Positions 15,424 through 23,683 of a DNA stretch of 40,772 nt are shown here, piece by piece. The DNA lies in NCBI GenBank assembly GCA_026627155.1, contig JAPNUJ010000011.1, positions 3,013-43,784 of the forward strand, written 5' to 3'. The position numbers and the translations under genes were made by a program. The first letter of the stretch is position 1. The number at the start of each line of letters is the position of its first letter. This DNA is from Bacillota bacterium (GTDB taxonomy: Bacteria > Bacillota > Bacilli > Alicyclobacillales > SLC66). The notes below the pieces were generated by a model that saw nothing but the letters and a program-made list of their open reading frames with translations, was not told where the DNA came from and did no database searches.

Positions 15424-16269
15424 TCACTCGAAGACAATCGTTTTGTTGTCGTGAATCACAACCCGGTTTTCGACGTGCCAGCGAACGGCTCGTGCGAGCA
15501 CGGCCCGCTCGATTTGACGGCCAAGTGCCTTGAGGTCCTCCACGGTGTGGCCATGGCCCACGCGTTCCACCCCCTGCTCGACAATCGGCCCCTCATCCAA
15601 ATCTTCTGTAACGTAATGGGCCGTCGCTCCAATGAGCTTGACACCGCGCGCATACGCCCGCTCGTAGGGGCGGGCGCCGACGAAAGCCGGCAAAAATGAA
15701 TGGTGAATGTTCACGATGGGTCTGGCAAACGACGCAAGAAATTCTGGAGTCAGAATTTGCATGTAGCGTGCCAGAACGAGAAAGTCGATGTCCTGCAACA
15801 AACCCAGTTGTTCAATTTCGGCAGCGAGCTTGTTGTCTTTCGCGACGGGAACATGAAGGAATGGATAACCGAGGTCGCGGATCGTCTGCCCGTGGTCCGC
15901 GTGATTGCTCAGCACCACAGGGATATCGACGGCGAGTTCACCGGCGCGGTGCCGCCAGAGCAACTCCAGGACACAGTGCGCCTCACGGGAGAAGAAGATG
16001 GCCATGCGTTTGCGCTGGCTGGACCAGTGAAGGTGCGTCAAGGCCTGCAATTCTGTGGCCACCATCTGCAGTGACTGTGCAACGCGGCCCATCTCACTCG
16101 TGGCCACGGTGAACGCGAGTCTCATGAAGAAACGGCCGCCGAAGGGGTCCGTGCTGTGCTGAGCAGATTCGGTAATGTTGGCGCCGCAATCGAAAAGCAG
16201 GGTACTCACCCGAGCCACGATGCCGGGACGGTCAGGGCAGGATATCAGCAAATGACCACTCTCTGTCAT
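15424..16269 (-). CDS. purU: formyltetrahydrofolate deformylase
   Basis: Hydrolyses 10-formyl-tetrahydrofolate to formate and tetrahydrofolate, supplying formate for purine synthesis and balancing one-carbon pools. The 281-residue protein has an N-terminal ACT domain ('LLISCPDRPGIVARVSTLLF...GANITES') and a C-terminal formyltransferase-like domain with 'NIHHSFLPAFVGARPYERAY' and 'GATAHYVTEDLDEGPIVEQ', which hold the catalytic Asn, His and Asp. Length is standard. ATG 16269 has GAGGAGAG upstream. It converges on the kinase-like gene with a 32-base gap and is transcribed away from marR. Confidence 0.95.
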   Translation of the reverse strand: MTESGHLLISCPDRPGIVARVSTLLFDCGANITESAQHSTDPFGGRFFMRLAFTVATSEMGRVAQSLQMVATELQALTHLHWSSQRKRMAIFFSREAHCVLELLWRHRAGELAVDIPVVLSNHADHGQTIRDLGYPFLHVPVAKDNKLAAEIEQLGLLQDIDFLVLARYMQILTPEFLASFARPIVNIHHSFLPAFVGARPYERAYARGVKLIGATAHYVTEDLDEGPIVEQGVERVGHGHTVEDLKALGRQIERAVLARAVRWHVENRVVIHDNKTIVFE

Positions 16270-16359
16270 GTCTCTCTCTCCTCAGTTCTCTCTCTTTAGG
16301 CGACGATTTCTCCTCAGGCCATGTTCTCTGAGCGTAGTATACGCCAATCCGCGGTGGCC

Positions 16360-16424
16360 GACCAAGCGGGCTGACCAAGCGGACGAACCAAGCGGGCTGA
16401 CCAAGCGGGCTGACCAAGCCCGCG
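16360..16424. repeat. five tandem copies of a 13-bp unit
   Basis: The unit GACCAAGCGGGCT is repeated head to tail: copies at 16360, 16373, 16386, 16399 and 16412. Copies 1 and 4 are identical, copies 2 and 3 differ by one to three bases, and copy 5 is diverged. It occupies part of the 345-base gap between the divergent purU and marR genes. No gene is seen in that gap. Confidence 0.85.
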
Positions 16425-16459
16425 AACTGAATTGGCGGGGGGTTCGCACCCGTGTCCCA

Positions 16460-16489
16460 TTGCACTGGGGACGAGACCTCTGCTAGACT
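16460..16489 (+). promoter_or_regulatory. probable sigma-A promoter for marR-murI
   Basis: TTGCAC (16460-16465), 18-base spacer, TAGACT (16484-16489), with TGC directly before the -10 (extended -10). It lies about 125 bases ahead of the marR start. Confidence 0.5.
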
Positions 16490-16614
16490 CTGGAGGACGC
16501 ACCGTAAAGTTTATCGCGTGGCTGTCCCAGCAGCGGTTGCGTACAACCCTCGTTCGAATAACGCGGCTCGTCGGCGAGGCGCGAGGTTCGGGCCGATGTC
16601 AGGAGATGTGCAAG

Positions 16615-17052
16615 ATGTCCGATTCGATTGATGCCGTATGGCAAATCGAGAGTCTTTTGCGGGCCGTCTCATCCAGCGTTCGCAGACACGGACGCGCGAT
16701 CTTGGTGGACTTTGAGATTACAGCGCCGCAGTTCGATGCGTTGGTGGTGGTGGACAACTGTGCCCACTTGACCATTGGGGATCTGAGTAATCGACTGGGT
16801 TTGGCGTGCAGTACCACGACAGATTTGGTGGATCGTCTTGAACGGCGTGGGTTTGTGCTGCGTTCACGGGATGACGAGGATAAGCGCGTGGTGCGCGTCA
16901 GTCTGTTGTCAGAGGGGTCGGCATTGATCGAACGGGTGATGCGGGCTCGGCGCGCGTACCTAGCGCGGGTGCTGCAGCACGTTGCGGAACCGGAGCAGCG
17001 GGCTTTGCAGCAAGCGTTGACGGAGCTGGTGCAACATTTGTCTGTCGACTGA
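16615..17052 (+). CDS. MarR family transcriptional regulator
   Basis: A 145-residue winged-helix regulator: dimer helix 'WQIESLLRAVSSSVRRHGR', 'ITAPQFDALVVVDNCAHLTIGDLSNRLGLACSTTTDLVDRLE' (helix-turn-helix), and the wing 'GFVLRSRDDEDKRVVRVSLLSEG', all typical of MarR. ATG 16615 follows AGGAG by 9 bases; the frame is open further back but with no good site. It sits directly upstream of murI, as the MarR-like ysmB does near racE in Bacillus, so this is probably its orthologue (inference). Effector unknown. Confidence 0.88.
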   Translation: MSDSIDAVWQIESLLRAVSSSVRRHGRAILVDFEITAPQFDALVVVDNCAHLTIGDLSNRLGLACSTTTDLVDRLERRGFVLRSRDDEDKRVVRVSLLSEGSALIERVMRARRAYLARVLQHVAEPEQRALQQALTELVQHLSVD

Positions 17053-17185
17053 GAGAAACTCGATACAGATAAAGCGTGACACGCTCGCGCGAGGTGTCAG
17101 GCGGCCTTGGCATGGCGTATCGTATGTCACAGAAAGAGCGCGGCCTCGCAGGCACGCGACGAGAGACACAACCTAGAGGTGGATC

Positions 17186-18004
17186 ATGAGAAACGCTCCA
17201 ATCGGAGTCATGGACTCCGGCGTGGGGGGACTGACTGTGGTTGCCGAAGTCTGGCGGCAGCTACCACGGGAACAGGTGTTGTTTTATGGAGACTCTTTGC
17301 GCTGCCCGTATGGCGATCGCGATCCTCAGGACATCGCATCCTATACATTTCGAGCCTTGGATTTCCTCAGTGATCAAGGCGTCAAGATGCTCGTGATCGC
17401 TTGTAACACGGCAACCGCCATCTGTTTGGAAGAAGCGCGTGCCCGCTACAGCATCCCTGTGCTAGGGGTGATTGGGCCGGGGGCCCGGGCGGCCATTGCC
17501 GCTACGTCCAATCGCCGCATCGGGGTGATCGGCACGCACGCCACAGTCTCGTCGGACAGCTACGCGAAAGCTCTGCGGCAAACGCACAGAGGGCTGTCGA
17601 TCCAGAGCGTGGCATGCCCGTCTTTTGTCGGGCTTGTCGAGAGCGGACGCGTCGATGGCGATGAGGCGAGTCGAACGGTCGCGGACGCGCTCGCCCCATT
17701 TTCAGGGTCGGGGATCGACACGCTCATACTCGGGTGCACGCATTACCCTCTGTTGGCCCCAATGATCGCGACCGTGCTCGGCCCTGATGTCACGCTCATC
17801 AGTTCGGCGGAGGAGACGGCTCGTGATGTGAGCCTTTGGCTGACTGAGCAACACATGTCGTCCATGGCACTGTGTGATCCGCGGCACCTCTTTTACACCA
17901 GTGGGTCGGCCGAGCGCTTTGCGGTCATGGGAGAGCGCTGGCTTGGCGTACCGATCGACGTCAGTCATCACGACGTATGGAAGTGTAGCGACGAGGCATT
18001 GTAA
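17186..18004 (+). CDS. murI: glutamate racemase
   Basis: Interconverts L- and D-glutamate, providing D-Glu for peptidoglycan. The 272-residue protein shows 'IGVMDSGVGGLTV', 'FYGDSLRCPYGDR', catalytic Cys73 in 'VIACNTATA' and Cys184 in 'LGCTHYPLL'. All are the standard motifs of the MurI/RacE family, and length is normal. ATG 17186 follows AGAGGTGG. It lies in the marR-murI-rph-rdgB order known from Bacillus, but gerM, which in Bacillus lies between racE and rph, is absent. Confidence 0.96.
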   Translation: MRNAPIGVMDSGVGGLTVVAEVWRQLPREQVLFYGDSLRCPYGDRDPQDIASYTFRALDFLSDQGVKMLVIACNTATAICLEEARARYSIPVLGVIGPGARAAIAATSNRRIGVIGTHATVSSDSYAKALRQTHRGLSIQSVACPSFVGLVESGRVDGDEASRTVADALAPFSGSGIDTLILGCTHYPLLAPMIATVLGPDVTLISSAEETARDVSLWLTEQHMSSMALCDPRHLFYTSGSAERFAVMGERWLGVPIDVSHHDVWKCSDEAL

Positions 18005-18036
18005 GCGGGTCGACCTGTAGCACCCGGTCAACTCTT

Positions 18037-18063
18037 GGATCGGGTGGATCGGGTGGACCGGGG
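18037..18063. repeat. 9-bp tandem repeat
   Basis: GGATCGGGT twice (18037, 18046), then a diverged third copy GGACCGGGG, in the 104-base gap between murI and rph. Confidence 0.7.
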
Positions 18064-18108
18064 AACTCATTGGCGGACTGCCGATGTCTTTTCTAAGAGG
18101 GGGAGCCA

Positions 18109-18855
18109 GTGGTGCATCGTGAAGGCAGGCTGCCGGGGGAGTTGCGCCCGGTGCGAATCGAACGCGCGGTCAACAAGTACGCGGAGGGCTCCGTCCTGAT
18201 CAGCGTTGGGGACACGAAAGTCATTTGTACAGCCTCTGTCGAGGACAAGGTCCCTCCGTTTCTTCGCAATACGGGACAAGGGTGGATTACGGCGGAGTAT
18301 TCCATGTTGCCACGAGCCACGTCGGAACGCACACAACGTGAGGCAGCGCGTGGCAAACTGTCGGGTCGCACGCAGGAGATTCAGCGCTTGATTGGCCGCG
18401 CGCTGCGGGCTGTGGTCGTTCTGAAGGAACTTGGAGAGCGCACTCTGTGGGTAGACTGCGATGTCATTCAGGCGGACGGAGGCACGCGTACCGCAGCCAT
18501 TTCGGGCGCCTATGTGGCCGTCGTGGAAGCTCTCTCCAAGCTACACAGCAAAGGGACGCTGAAACAGTTTCCCGTGCACGAGTTTCTCGCGGCAACCAGC
18601 GTGGGTCGTGTGGGTGAGCAGTTATTGCTCGATCTCGAGTACGCTGAGGACAGCAAGGCGAGTGTGGATTGCAACGTTGTGATGACCGGTTCCGGACAAC
18701 TCGTGGAGATCCAGGGAACCGGGGAAGAGATGTCTTTCACCCGGGCTGAGTTGAATGACATGCTTGACCTTGCACAAGTCGGCGTCGACGGTCTCATTAG
18801 GGAACAGCAACGGGCGCTTGGGGACTTGGTGGCACGTGTGAGGCCGAGTAAATGA
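18109..18855 (+). CDS. rph: ribonuclease PH
   Basis: A phosphorolytic 3'-5' exoribonuclease that trims tRNA 3' ends. The 248-residue protein contains '[36 protein letters not shown]', '[31 protein letters not shown]' (the Arg-rich phosphate-binding region), '[25 protein letters not shown]' and 'VEIQGTGEE', all hallmarks of RNase PH. GTG 18109 or the adjacent GTG 18112 serves as start, after AGAGGGGGAG. The next gene overlaps its stop by 4 bases, so the two form an operon as in Bacillus. Confidence 0.96.
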   Translation: MVHREGRLPGELRPVRIERAVNKYAEGSVLISVGDTKVICTASVEDKVPPFLRNTGQGWITAEYSMLPRATSERTQREAARGKLSGRTQEIQRLIGRALRAVVVLKELGERTLWVDCDVIQADGGTRTAAISGAYVAVVEALSKLHSKGTLKQFPVHEFLAATSVGRVGEQLLLDLEYAEDSKASVDCNVVMTGSGQLVEIQGTGEEMSFTRAELNDMLDLAQVGVDGLIREQQRALGDLVARVRPSK

Positions 18856-19478
18856 CGGAGATCTCGCAAGAATCCGCTGATCCAAGGGAGCTGGCGCTCC
18901 CCAGCGCTATCCTGGCGACAGGCAACGAAGGCAAGCGGCGCGAGTTTGCCGAGGCCCTGACGGGCCTGTTCAGCTCCCTGCAACGTCTGCCAGCGGGAAT
19001 GGTCATGCCCCCTGAAACCGGCATGAGCTTTCGCGAAAATGCTCTGATCAAGGCGCAGTTCGTTTGTCAGCAAACGGGGTGCGTTGCACTGGCCGATGAT
19101 TCGGGCTTGGCGGTCGATGCGCTGGCAGGTGCACCCGGCATTTACTCCGCACGCTTTTCCGGGCCGGAAGCCACGGATGCTGAAAACTGTGCGAAGTTAC
19201 TCCGAACACTTGGTGACACAGACCGCCGGGAAGCGATCTTTATCTGTGAGTTGGCACTGGTATACCCCGACGGCCGCATGGTATTCGCTCGTGGGGAATG
19301 CCACGGTCTCATTGCGGTCACTCCTGCGGGCACAGGTGGGTTTGGATATGACCCGCTCTTTTACTACCCTCCAGCAGACCGTACATTCGCCGAACTCACG
19401 TTGTCAGAGAAGGCGGCGATCAGTCATCGTGGCCAGGCATTGGCCGAACTGCGCGGAAAGTTGGTCGCCGCGTCGTAG
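18852..19478 (+). CDS. rdgB: XTP/dITP pyrophosphatase (RdgB/HAM1 family)
   Basis: Hydrolyses non-canonical purine triphosphates (XTP, ITP, dITP) to monophosphates, keeping them out of nucleic acids. The 208-residue protein shows '[17 protein letters not shown]', '[10 protein letters not shown]', '[26 protein letters not shown]', '[11 protein letters not shown]' and '[17 protein letters not shown]', the complete signature set. ATG 18852 overlaps the rph stop as ATGA. It is the orthologue of Bacillus ysnA. About ten extra residues at the N-terminus precede the conserved start. Confidence 0.96.
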   Translation: MTEISQESADPRELALPSAILATGNEGKRREFAEALTGLFSSLQRLPAGMVMPPETGMSFRENALIKAQFVCQQTGCVALADDSGLAVDALAGAPGIYSARFSGPEATDAENCAKLLRTLGDTDRREAIFICELALVYPDGRMVFARGECHGLIAVTPAGTGGFGYDPLFYYPPADRTFAELTLSEKAAISHRGQALAELRGKLVAAS

Positions 19479-19512
19479 CATCGGGTCTCGTGAGCAGGAC
19501 GTTGGCGTCTGA

Positions 19513-19540
19513 TTGCGGGTTGCGGGTTGCGGGTTGCGGG
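19513..19540. repeat. four perfect tandem copies of a 7-bp unit
   Basis: TTGCGGG repeated four times without change (19513, 19520, 19527, 19534), about 35 bases after the rdgB stop. Confidence 0.85.
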
Positions 19541-20034
19541 GAAGGCGCCGGAAATTAACACCGAGAGATCACGTTAATCAGTGGCAACTGCGTCCGATTG
19601 GGGCGAGATTCACTCATTTAGTATAAATTTATGGATATAGTACGTATAAAATACATCGAAAACGGCGTTTTGTCTGCAAGCAAAGACACTATGGAGTCGG
19701 GAACTGTCGGTTTTGGGGCCCCAATCGCAATTTAGTGTTAAAAGTGGGTGCTACTTGTTTGCCTCTTATCGATAAACTCATCGTTAGCTCTAACTGAGCG
19801 CCCTTGTGCTTGTTGTTAAATGGCTGCCTCTTCCTGTCGCGCTGTGGTTGGGTAGAGGTGGACACGACCGGTCGTAACCCTCCGAGTGGATGAACTACAC
19901 GGGGTCATATAGTGCGCGGTCGCTTCCGGTCGTTCTCGCTTCACCGTCTTTGCAGTGAGCATGACCGTCTTGTCGTGCAGTCGCAAGGGGCGTGGAAAAG
20001 CGAGTGGGAGCGCTTGGTCCGCTTAGGCTCCCGC

Positions 20035-20064
20035 TTTACTTGAGGCGTCCATGCCAGTTATACT
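20035..20064 (+). promoter_or_regulatory. promoter of tRNA-Arg
   Basis: TTTACT (20035-20040), 18-base spacer, TATACT (20059-20064). It is followed 26 bases later by the tRNA 5' end. Confidence 0.6.
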
Positions 20065-20089
20065 GGTGTCGGTGATGATCGAGGTACAT

Positions 20090-20166
20090 GTCTCAGTAGC
20101 TCAGTTGGATAGAGCAACAGCCTTCTAAGCTGTGGGTCGGGGGTTCGAATCCCTCCTGAGACGCCA
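20090..20166 (+). tRNA. tRNA-Arg (anticodon TCT)
   Basis: Acceptor GTCTCAG pairs with CTGAGAC. The D arm has AGTTGGATAGAGC. The anticodon stem ACAGC/GCTGT carries loop CTTCTAA, giving TCT (arginine). The T arm has GGTTCGAATCC; discriminator G and encoded CCA end the 77-nt gene. Confidence 0.97.
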
Positions 20167-20187
20167 ACCGAAATCTCCTACGATTCA

Positions 20188-20235
20188 ACAAAAATGGCCT
20201 CGTTGACTGCCTGCAGTCGCCTAGGCTATTTTTGT
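20188..20235 (+). terminator. terminator after tRNA-Arg
   Basis: ACAAAAATGGCCT (20188-20200) pairs with AGGCTATTTTTGT (20223-20235) over 13 positions with one G-U pair, and the right arm ends in a T5 run. It lies 21 bases after the tRNA. The symmetric A- and T-runs allow use in both directions. Confidence 0.75.
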
Positions 20236-20423
20236 TCAGGGCTGAATTTGACTACTCCTTTGTCTATTATTGCACTGGGGGACGTAAGCGTACAGAAGAC
20301 GGTTTATGGTAGTAGAAGGATAGGGTTCGGCTGCGTTTACTGAGCGGCGCGCTTTTGCTGGCACTGATGTAGGGGACGGCTCCGTCACGGGTGGTGGTCT
20401 CTTCTTTGAAATCGCTTCTGGGC

Positions 20424-20477
20424 ACGCGCCACCGCACGCGCCAACGCAAGCGCCAACGCCAATGCCAACGCAAGCGC
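20424..20477. repeat. 12-bp tandem repeat, about 4.5 copies
   Basis: Units ACGCGCCACCGC, ACGCGCCAACGC, AAGCGCCAACGC, CAATGCCAACGC and a partial AAGCGC. It lies in the 453-base gap between tRNA-Arg and the GNAT gene (20167-20619), where I otherwise see only the terminator and no convincing gene. Confidence 0.75.
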
Positions 20478-20619
20478 TCAGATGACTGACCTTATCTTCT
20501 GCGCTTTCGATTGACTGGCGATTGCACGACTTTTTCAGGAGGACAGTCATATTTTACGGAGAACAGAAGACTGAGTATGGTCTACTGAGTTCTCACAAGG
20601 TGAGGAGAGTGGTTGTGCA

Positions 20620-21507
20620 ATGCTACTCCTGGATCAGGAACTGGCGAGGCGCTTGGAGCGGGATGGGATGCATGGTAACAGTCTGATCGCGGAAGTATGG
20701 CCGCGTGTCAATCCGTCCTCCACCTTGGACGTGTTGCGCGTGGAAGGGTCCATTGCGTTATATGGAGGGACAGTTTTTCCGATCAATGAGGCGGTTGGGT
20801 TAGGCATGGATGCCGCTGTTGAAGACAGCGTATTGGACCAGATCGAGGCGTTCTATCATCAGCGGGGAAGCGACGCAGTCATTCGGCTGTGCCCGCTCGC
20901 GCACGAGTCTTTGCTGCATAAGATGGGACGGAGAGGCTACCGGATTGCTGAATACGCCTATCGATGGGTGATCGACCTCACCGAGTGGAGGTCGCCGTTT
21001 GCCGAGCCGGACCCAAGAGTGCGCGCCGTAGATCTCGGGGATTCGCACGACGTACAAGTATGGTGTGAGACGGTGTCAGACGGATTTTGCAATGTCGACG
21101 GAGTGGGCGCAGGTGGCGCAGTGGACGGAGTGGACGGAGTGGAGTCACCAGACGCACCAGACGCAGTCAGGGCAGCAACGGACCTCGGACTTGAGCGGGC
21201 ATTCTGCGCCATACCCGGGGCCATGCCGGTTCTGTGCACCGTCGGCGATGAGCCTGCTTGTGCGGGAATGCTGGCCACAGGCGCTGGCATCGCCTCACTG
21301 TTCGCCACCAGTACGCGACCTCGGTTTCGTCAGCGGGGGCTTCAAACCGCTCTGTTGGACTGGAGGCTGCGCAAAGCGCAAGAACTCGGTATGGAGATCG
21401 CCACGATCGAGACCGATCCCGCGAGCGGGTCTGCACGAAACGCACAGCGCATGGGTTTTGCTCTGGCCTATGTGGCTACTTCGATGCATTTGCCGCCGAA
21501 GCCGTGA
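20620..21507 (+). CDS. GNAT family N-acetyltransferase with low-complexity insert
   Basis: A 295-residue protein. The C-terminal half has the GNAT acetyl-CoA-binding pattern 'ATSTRPRFRQRGLQTALLDWRLRKAQELG' and 'IETDPASGSARNAQRMGFALAYV'. The N-terminal half looks like a degenerate GNAT repeat ending 'LHKMGRRGYRIAEYAYRWVIDL'. Between the two domains (about residues 163-188) lies an Ala/Asp/Gly/Val-rich stretch encoded by short DNA repeats, probably a flexible loop grown by slippage. ATG 20620 follows GAGGAGAG at longish spacing (about 11). Substrate unknown. It is isolated between a tRNA and the tig promoter. Confidence 0.82.
   Translation: MLLLDQELARRLERDGMHGNSLIAEVWPRVNPSSTLDVLRVEGSIALYGGTVFPINEAVGLGMDAAVEDSVLDQIEAFYHQRGSDAVIRLCPLAHESLLHKMGRRGYRIAEYAYRWVIDLTEWRSPFAEPDPRVRAVDLGDSHDVQVWCETVSDGFCNVDGVGAGGAVDGVDGVESPDAPDAVRAATDLGLERAFCAIPGAMPVLCTVGDEPACAGMLATGAGIASLFATSTRPRFRQRGLQTALLDWRLRKAQELGMEIATIETDPASGSARNAQRMGFALAYVATSMHLPPKP
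21121..21163 (+). repeat. in-gene 9-bp repeats in the GNAT coding region
   Basis: GTGGACGGA twice (21121, 21130) and CACCAGACG twice (21146, 21155), encoding the Val-Asp-Gly and Pro-Asp-Ala-rich linker. Units of 9 keep the frame. Confidence 0.8.
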
Positions 21508-21570
21508 CAGGGTGATCATCGCGTCCGGGTTGGCGAGCGGATTTTGAGGGTAGCGCGTTGGTCTGTGAAC

Positions 21571-21617
21571 CTGGCCGACTGGACGACACAGGAAACCGTC
21601 GGCCAGCGTTTTACTTT
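21571..21617 (+). terminator. terminator after the GNAT gene
   Basis: A perfect 9-bp stem CTGGCCGAC (21571-21579) with GTCGGCCAG (21598-21606), 18-base loop, followed by CGTTTTACTTT. Confidence 0.65.
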
Positions 21618-21650
21618 GCCGCGGTTTTAGGGTAAGATAACGTCTGCGTA

Positions 21651-21680
21651 TTGTCTTTACTCGGGCCATGCGCTTACATA
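21651..21680 (+). promoter_or_regulatory. probable promoter of tig
   Basis: TTGTCT (21651-21656), 17- or 18-base spacer, TTACAT/TACATA (21674-21680). It is the first promoter-like pair after the terminator and lies about 50 bases before the start codon. Confidence 0.45.
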
Positions 21681-21731
21681 GGATCGATCGACTGGTCGTG
21701 ATCGGATCTGTTTGGGTGGAGGATGCAACGG

Positions 21732-23024
21732 ATGGCATACAAGTGGGAAAAGACAGAGATTAACACCGGTGTTCTCGAGATTGAAGTCGAAGAGGCGCAG
21801 GTGGCTGAGGCGCTCGAGAAGGCGTTTCGCAAAGTGGCTCAGAGGGTCAACGTGCCCGGGTTTCGAAAAGGCAAGGTACCGCGTCGAATCTTTGAGGCTC
21901 GCTTTGGTGTGGAGTCCTTGTATCAGGAAGCTCTCGACTTGCTCTTGCCGCGTGCCTACTCAGAGGCTGTGATGGAGGCGGAGTTGTCGCCCGTGGACCG
22001 GCCAAGCATCGATGTGGTTCAGATGGAGTCGGGCAAGCCGCTGGTGTTTAAGGCCACGGTGACCGTTCGCCCTGAGGTTGTGCTGGGGCAGTATAAAGGT
22101 GTGACGATTGAAGACAAGGCGTTCGAGGTGACGGACGCTGATCTCGCCGAAGAGTTGGAGCGCATCCGCAAGAGCCATGCGGAACTGCATGTCCTTGAAG
22201 AGGGTACCGCCGAAACCGGGGATTTGCTCGTGATCGACTTTAAGGGATTCGTGGATGACGAGGAGTTTGAAGGCGGCGAGGCAGAGAACTATCAGATCGA
22301 GATCGGTTCCGGGACGTTTGTCGGAGGCTTTGAGGAGCAACTGATCGGGGCGGCGGCTGGCGCGGACCTCGATGTCACGATCACGTTTCCAGAGGCCTAT
22401 CACGTCAAGTCCTTGGCTGGCAAGGACGCTCACTTTAAGGTTCACGTGCACGATATCAAGCGCAAGCGCCTCCCTGATCTCGACGATGAGTTTGCGAAGG
22501 ATATCAGTGAATTTGAGACATTTGCGGCGTTTCGTGACAGCGTCCAAGAGCAGTTGAAAGAGCGCGCGGAACAGGAACACGAGCACTATGTCGAGGAAGC
22601 GGTGATCAAGGCCGTCGTCGAAGCCGCGCAGGTGGAGATTCCGAACGTGATGATCGAGTCGGAGATCGATGGACAGGTTCAGCAGTTTGAGTCCAGACTC
22701 TCCCAACAAGGCATTCCGCTGGACGCCTATCAGGAATTCACGGGGACCACAACCGAAGAGCTTCGCCAGCAGTTTCGTGATGAGGCCACGGCCTCTGTGC
22801 GGACGGGTTTGGTGTTGGATGCCGTGGCGAAGGCCGAGGGCATTGTGGCAACCGACGAGGAACGCGACCTCGAGATTCAAAAACTGGCAGATTCGGCAAG
22901 GCTCCCGTTTGATCGGGTAAAGGCTATGCTGCTCGGCCGCGATGGTGGTCTAGCTGGCTTGAATGCCGAACTGGTGACACGCAAGGCCGTACAGTTTTTG
23001 GTGGAGCATAGCGTACGTGCGTGA
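21732..23024 (+). CDS. tig: trigger factor (ribosome-associated chaperone / prolyl isomerase)
   Basis: Binds the ribosome exit tunnel and shields nascent chains. The 430-residue protein has the ribosome-binding N-domain with 'NVPGFRKGKVPRRIFEARFG' (the GFRxGK signature). A central FKBP domain follows ('GDLLVIDFKGFVDDEEFEGG...SGTFVGGFEEQLIGA'), then a long helical C-domain. ATG 21732 is chosen because GGAGG lies 9 bases upstream and the family begins M-x-Y-K-W-E; ATG 21723 in frame overlaps that site. It opens the tig-clpP-clpX proteostasis operon. Confidence 0.97.
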   Translation: MAYKWEKTEINTGVLEIEVEEAQVAEALEKAFRKVAQRVNVPGFRKGKVPRRIFEARFGVESLYQEALDLLLPRAYSEAVMEAELSPVDRPSIDVVQMESGKPLVFKATVTVRPEVVLGQYKGVTIEDKAFEVTDADLAEELERIRKSHAELHVLEEGTAETGDLLVIDFKGFVDDEEFEGGEAENYQIEIGSGTFVGGFEEQLIGAAAGADLDVTITFPEAYHVKSLAGKDAHFKVHVHDIKRKRLPDLDDEFAKDISEFETFAAFRDSVQEQLKERAEQEHEHYVEEAVIKAVVEAAQVEIPNVMIESEIDGQVQQFESRLSQQGIPLDAYQEFTGTTTEELRQQFRDEATASVRTGLVLDAVAKAEGIVATDEERDLEIQKLADSARLPFDRVKAMLLGRDGGLAGLNAELVTRKAVQFLVEHSVRA

Positions 23025-23080
23025 GATTGTGTAAAATGAAGAGAAGGCCAGCGACTACAGGTTGACGGGAGGGTTGGCGC

Positions 23081-23671
23081 ATGAATCTGGTGCCGATGGT
23101 CATTGAGCAAACGAGTAGGGGCGAGCGGGCCTATGACATCTACTCGAGGCTCTTGAAAGATCGTATCATCTTTATCGGAACACCGATTGACGACTATGTC
23201 GCCAATTCCGTCGTGGCTCAACTGTTGTTTCTCGCTTCTGAAGATGCCGAGAAAGACATCAGTGTCTACATCAACAGTCCCGGTGGCTCTGTCACGGCGG
23301 GCATGGCCATCTTTGACACGATCCAGTACATCAAACCGCAGGTTTCCACGATGTGCGTGGGGCTCGCCGCGAGCATGGGCTCCTTGCTGTTGACGGCTGG
23401 GGCAAAGGGCAAGCGATTTGCGCTTCCGAACAGTGAGATCATGATTCACCAACCGCTCGGCGGCGTGCGGGGACAGGCTTCCGATATCAAGATTCACGCG
23501 GAGTGGATCCTCAAGACGCGGAGCAAGTTGAACGGCATCTATGCGGAGCGAACCGGGCAACCCTTGGAGCGCATCGAGATCGACACCGACCGCGATAACT
23601 GGATGAGCGCGGAGGAAGCCAAAGCCTACGGCTTGATTGACGAGGTGATTTTACGCCCGGATCAGCGATAG
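23081..23671 (+). CDS. clpP: ATP-dependent Clp protease proteolytic subunit
   Basis: The 196-residue serine peptidase forms the tetradecameric chamber used by ClpX and ClpC. The catalytic triad is visible: Ser98 in 'GLAASMGS', His123 in 'MIHQPLGG', Asp172 in 'DTDRDNWMS'. '[11 protein letters not shown]' is the oxyanion region. ATG 23081 gives the normal length with the short propeptide '[19 protein letters not shown]'. It lies 56 bases after tig and 12 before clpX, so it is probably co-transcribed. In Bacillus subtilis clpP is elsewhere, while the tig-clpP-clpX order is found in many other bacteria. No CtsR operator was noticed. Confidence 0.97.
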   Translation: MNLVPMVIEQTSRGERAYDIYSRLLKDRIIFIGTPIDDYVANSVVAQLLFLASEDAEKDISVYINSPGGSVTAGMAIFDTIQYIKPQVSTMCVGLAASMGSLLLTAGAKGKRFALPNSEIMIHQPLGGVRGQASDIKIHAEWILKTRSKLNGIYAERTGQPLERIEIDTDRDNWMSAEEAKAYGLIDEVILRPDQR

Positions 23672-23683
23672 GGAGGGGTACCC

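Larger units (their letters stand above)
19479..20089. other. 611-base gene-free stretch between rdgB and tRNA-Arg
   Basis: No convincing reading frame on either strand. Part of it (about 19600-19700) is AT-rich compared with the neighbouring genes. It holds a 7-bp repeat (19513-19540), a perfect 12-bp palindrome TTGGGGCCCCAA (19713-19724), and an imperfect inverted repeat built on GGGAGC and GCTCCC just ahead of the tRNA promoter (about 19996-20037). It could hide a small RNA; I cannot assign one. Confidence 0.5.

Noticed and set aside
16360..16424. CRISPR-like array
   Set aside because: The 13-bp units are directly adjacent with no spacers, and no cas genes are present; no CRISPR array was found in the window.
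16459..20280. Shared ATTGCACTGGGG at 16459 and 20269
   Set aside because: Twelve-base matches are expected dozens of times by chance in a window of this size.
20236..20550. 104-codon minus-strand frame between tRNA-Arg and the GNAT gene
   Set aside because: No ribosome site at its ATG, it ends inside the tRNA terminator, and much of it translates the 12-bp repeat (Gly/Ala/Cys/Val-rich). Probably not a gene.
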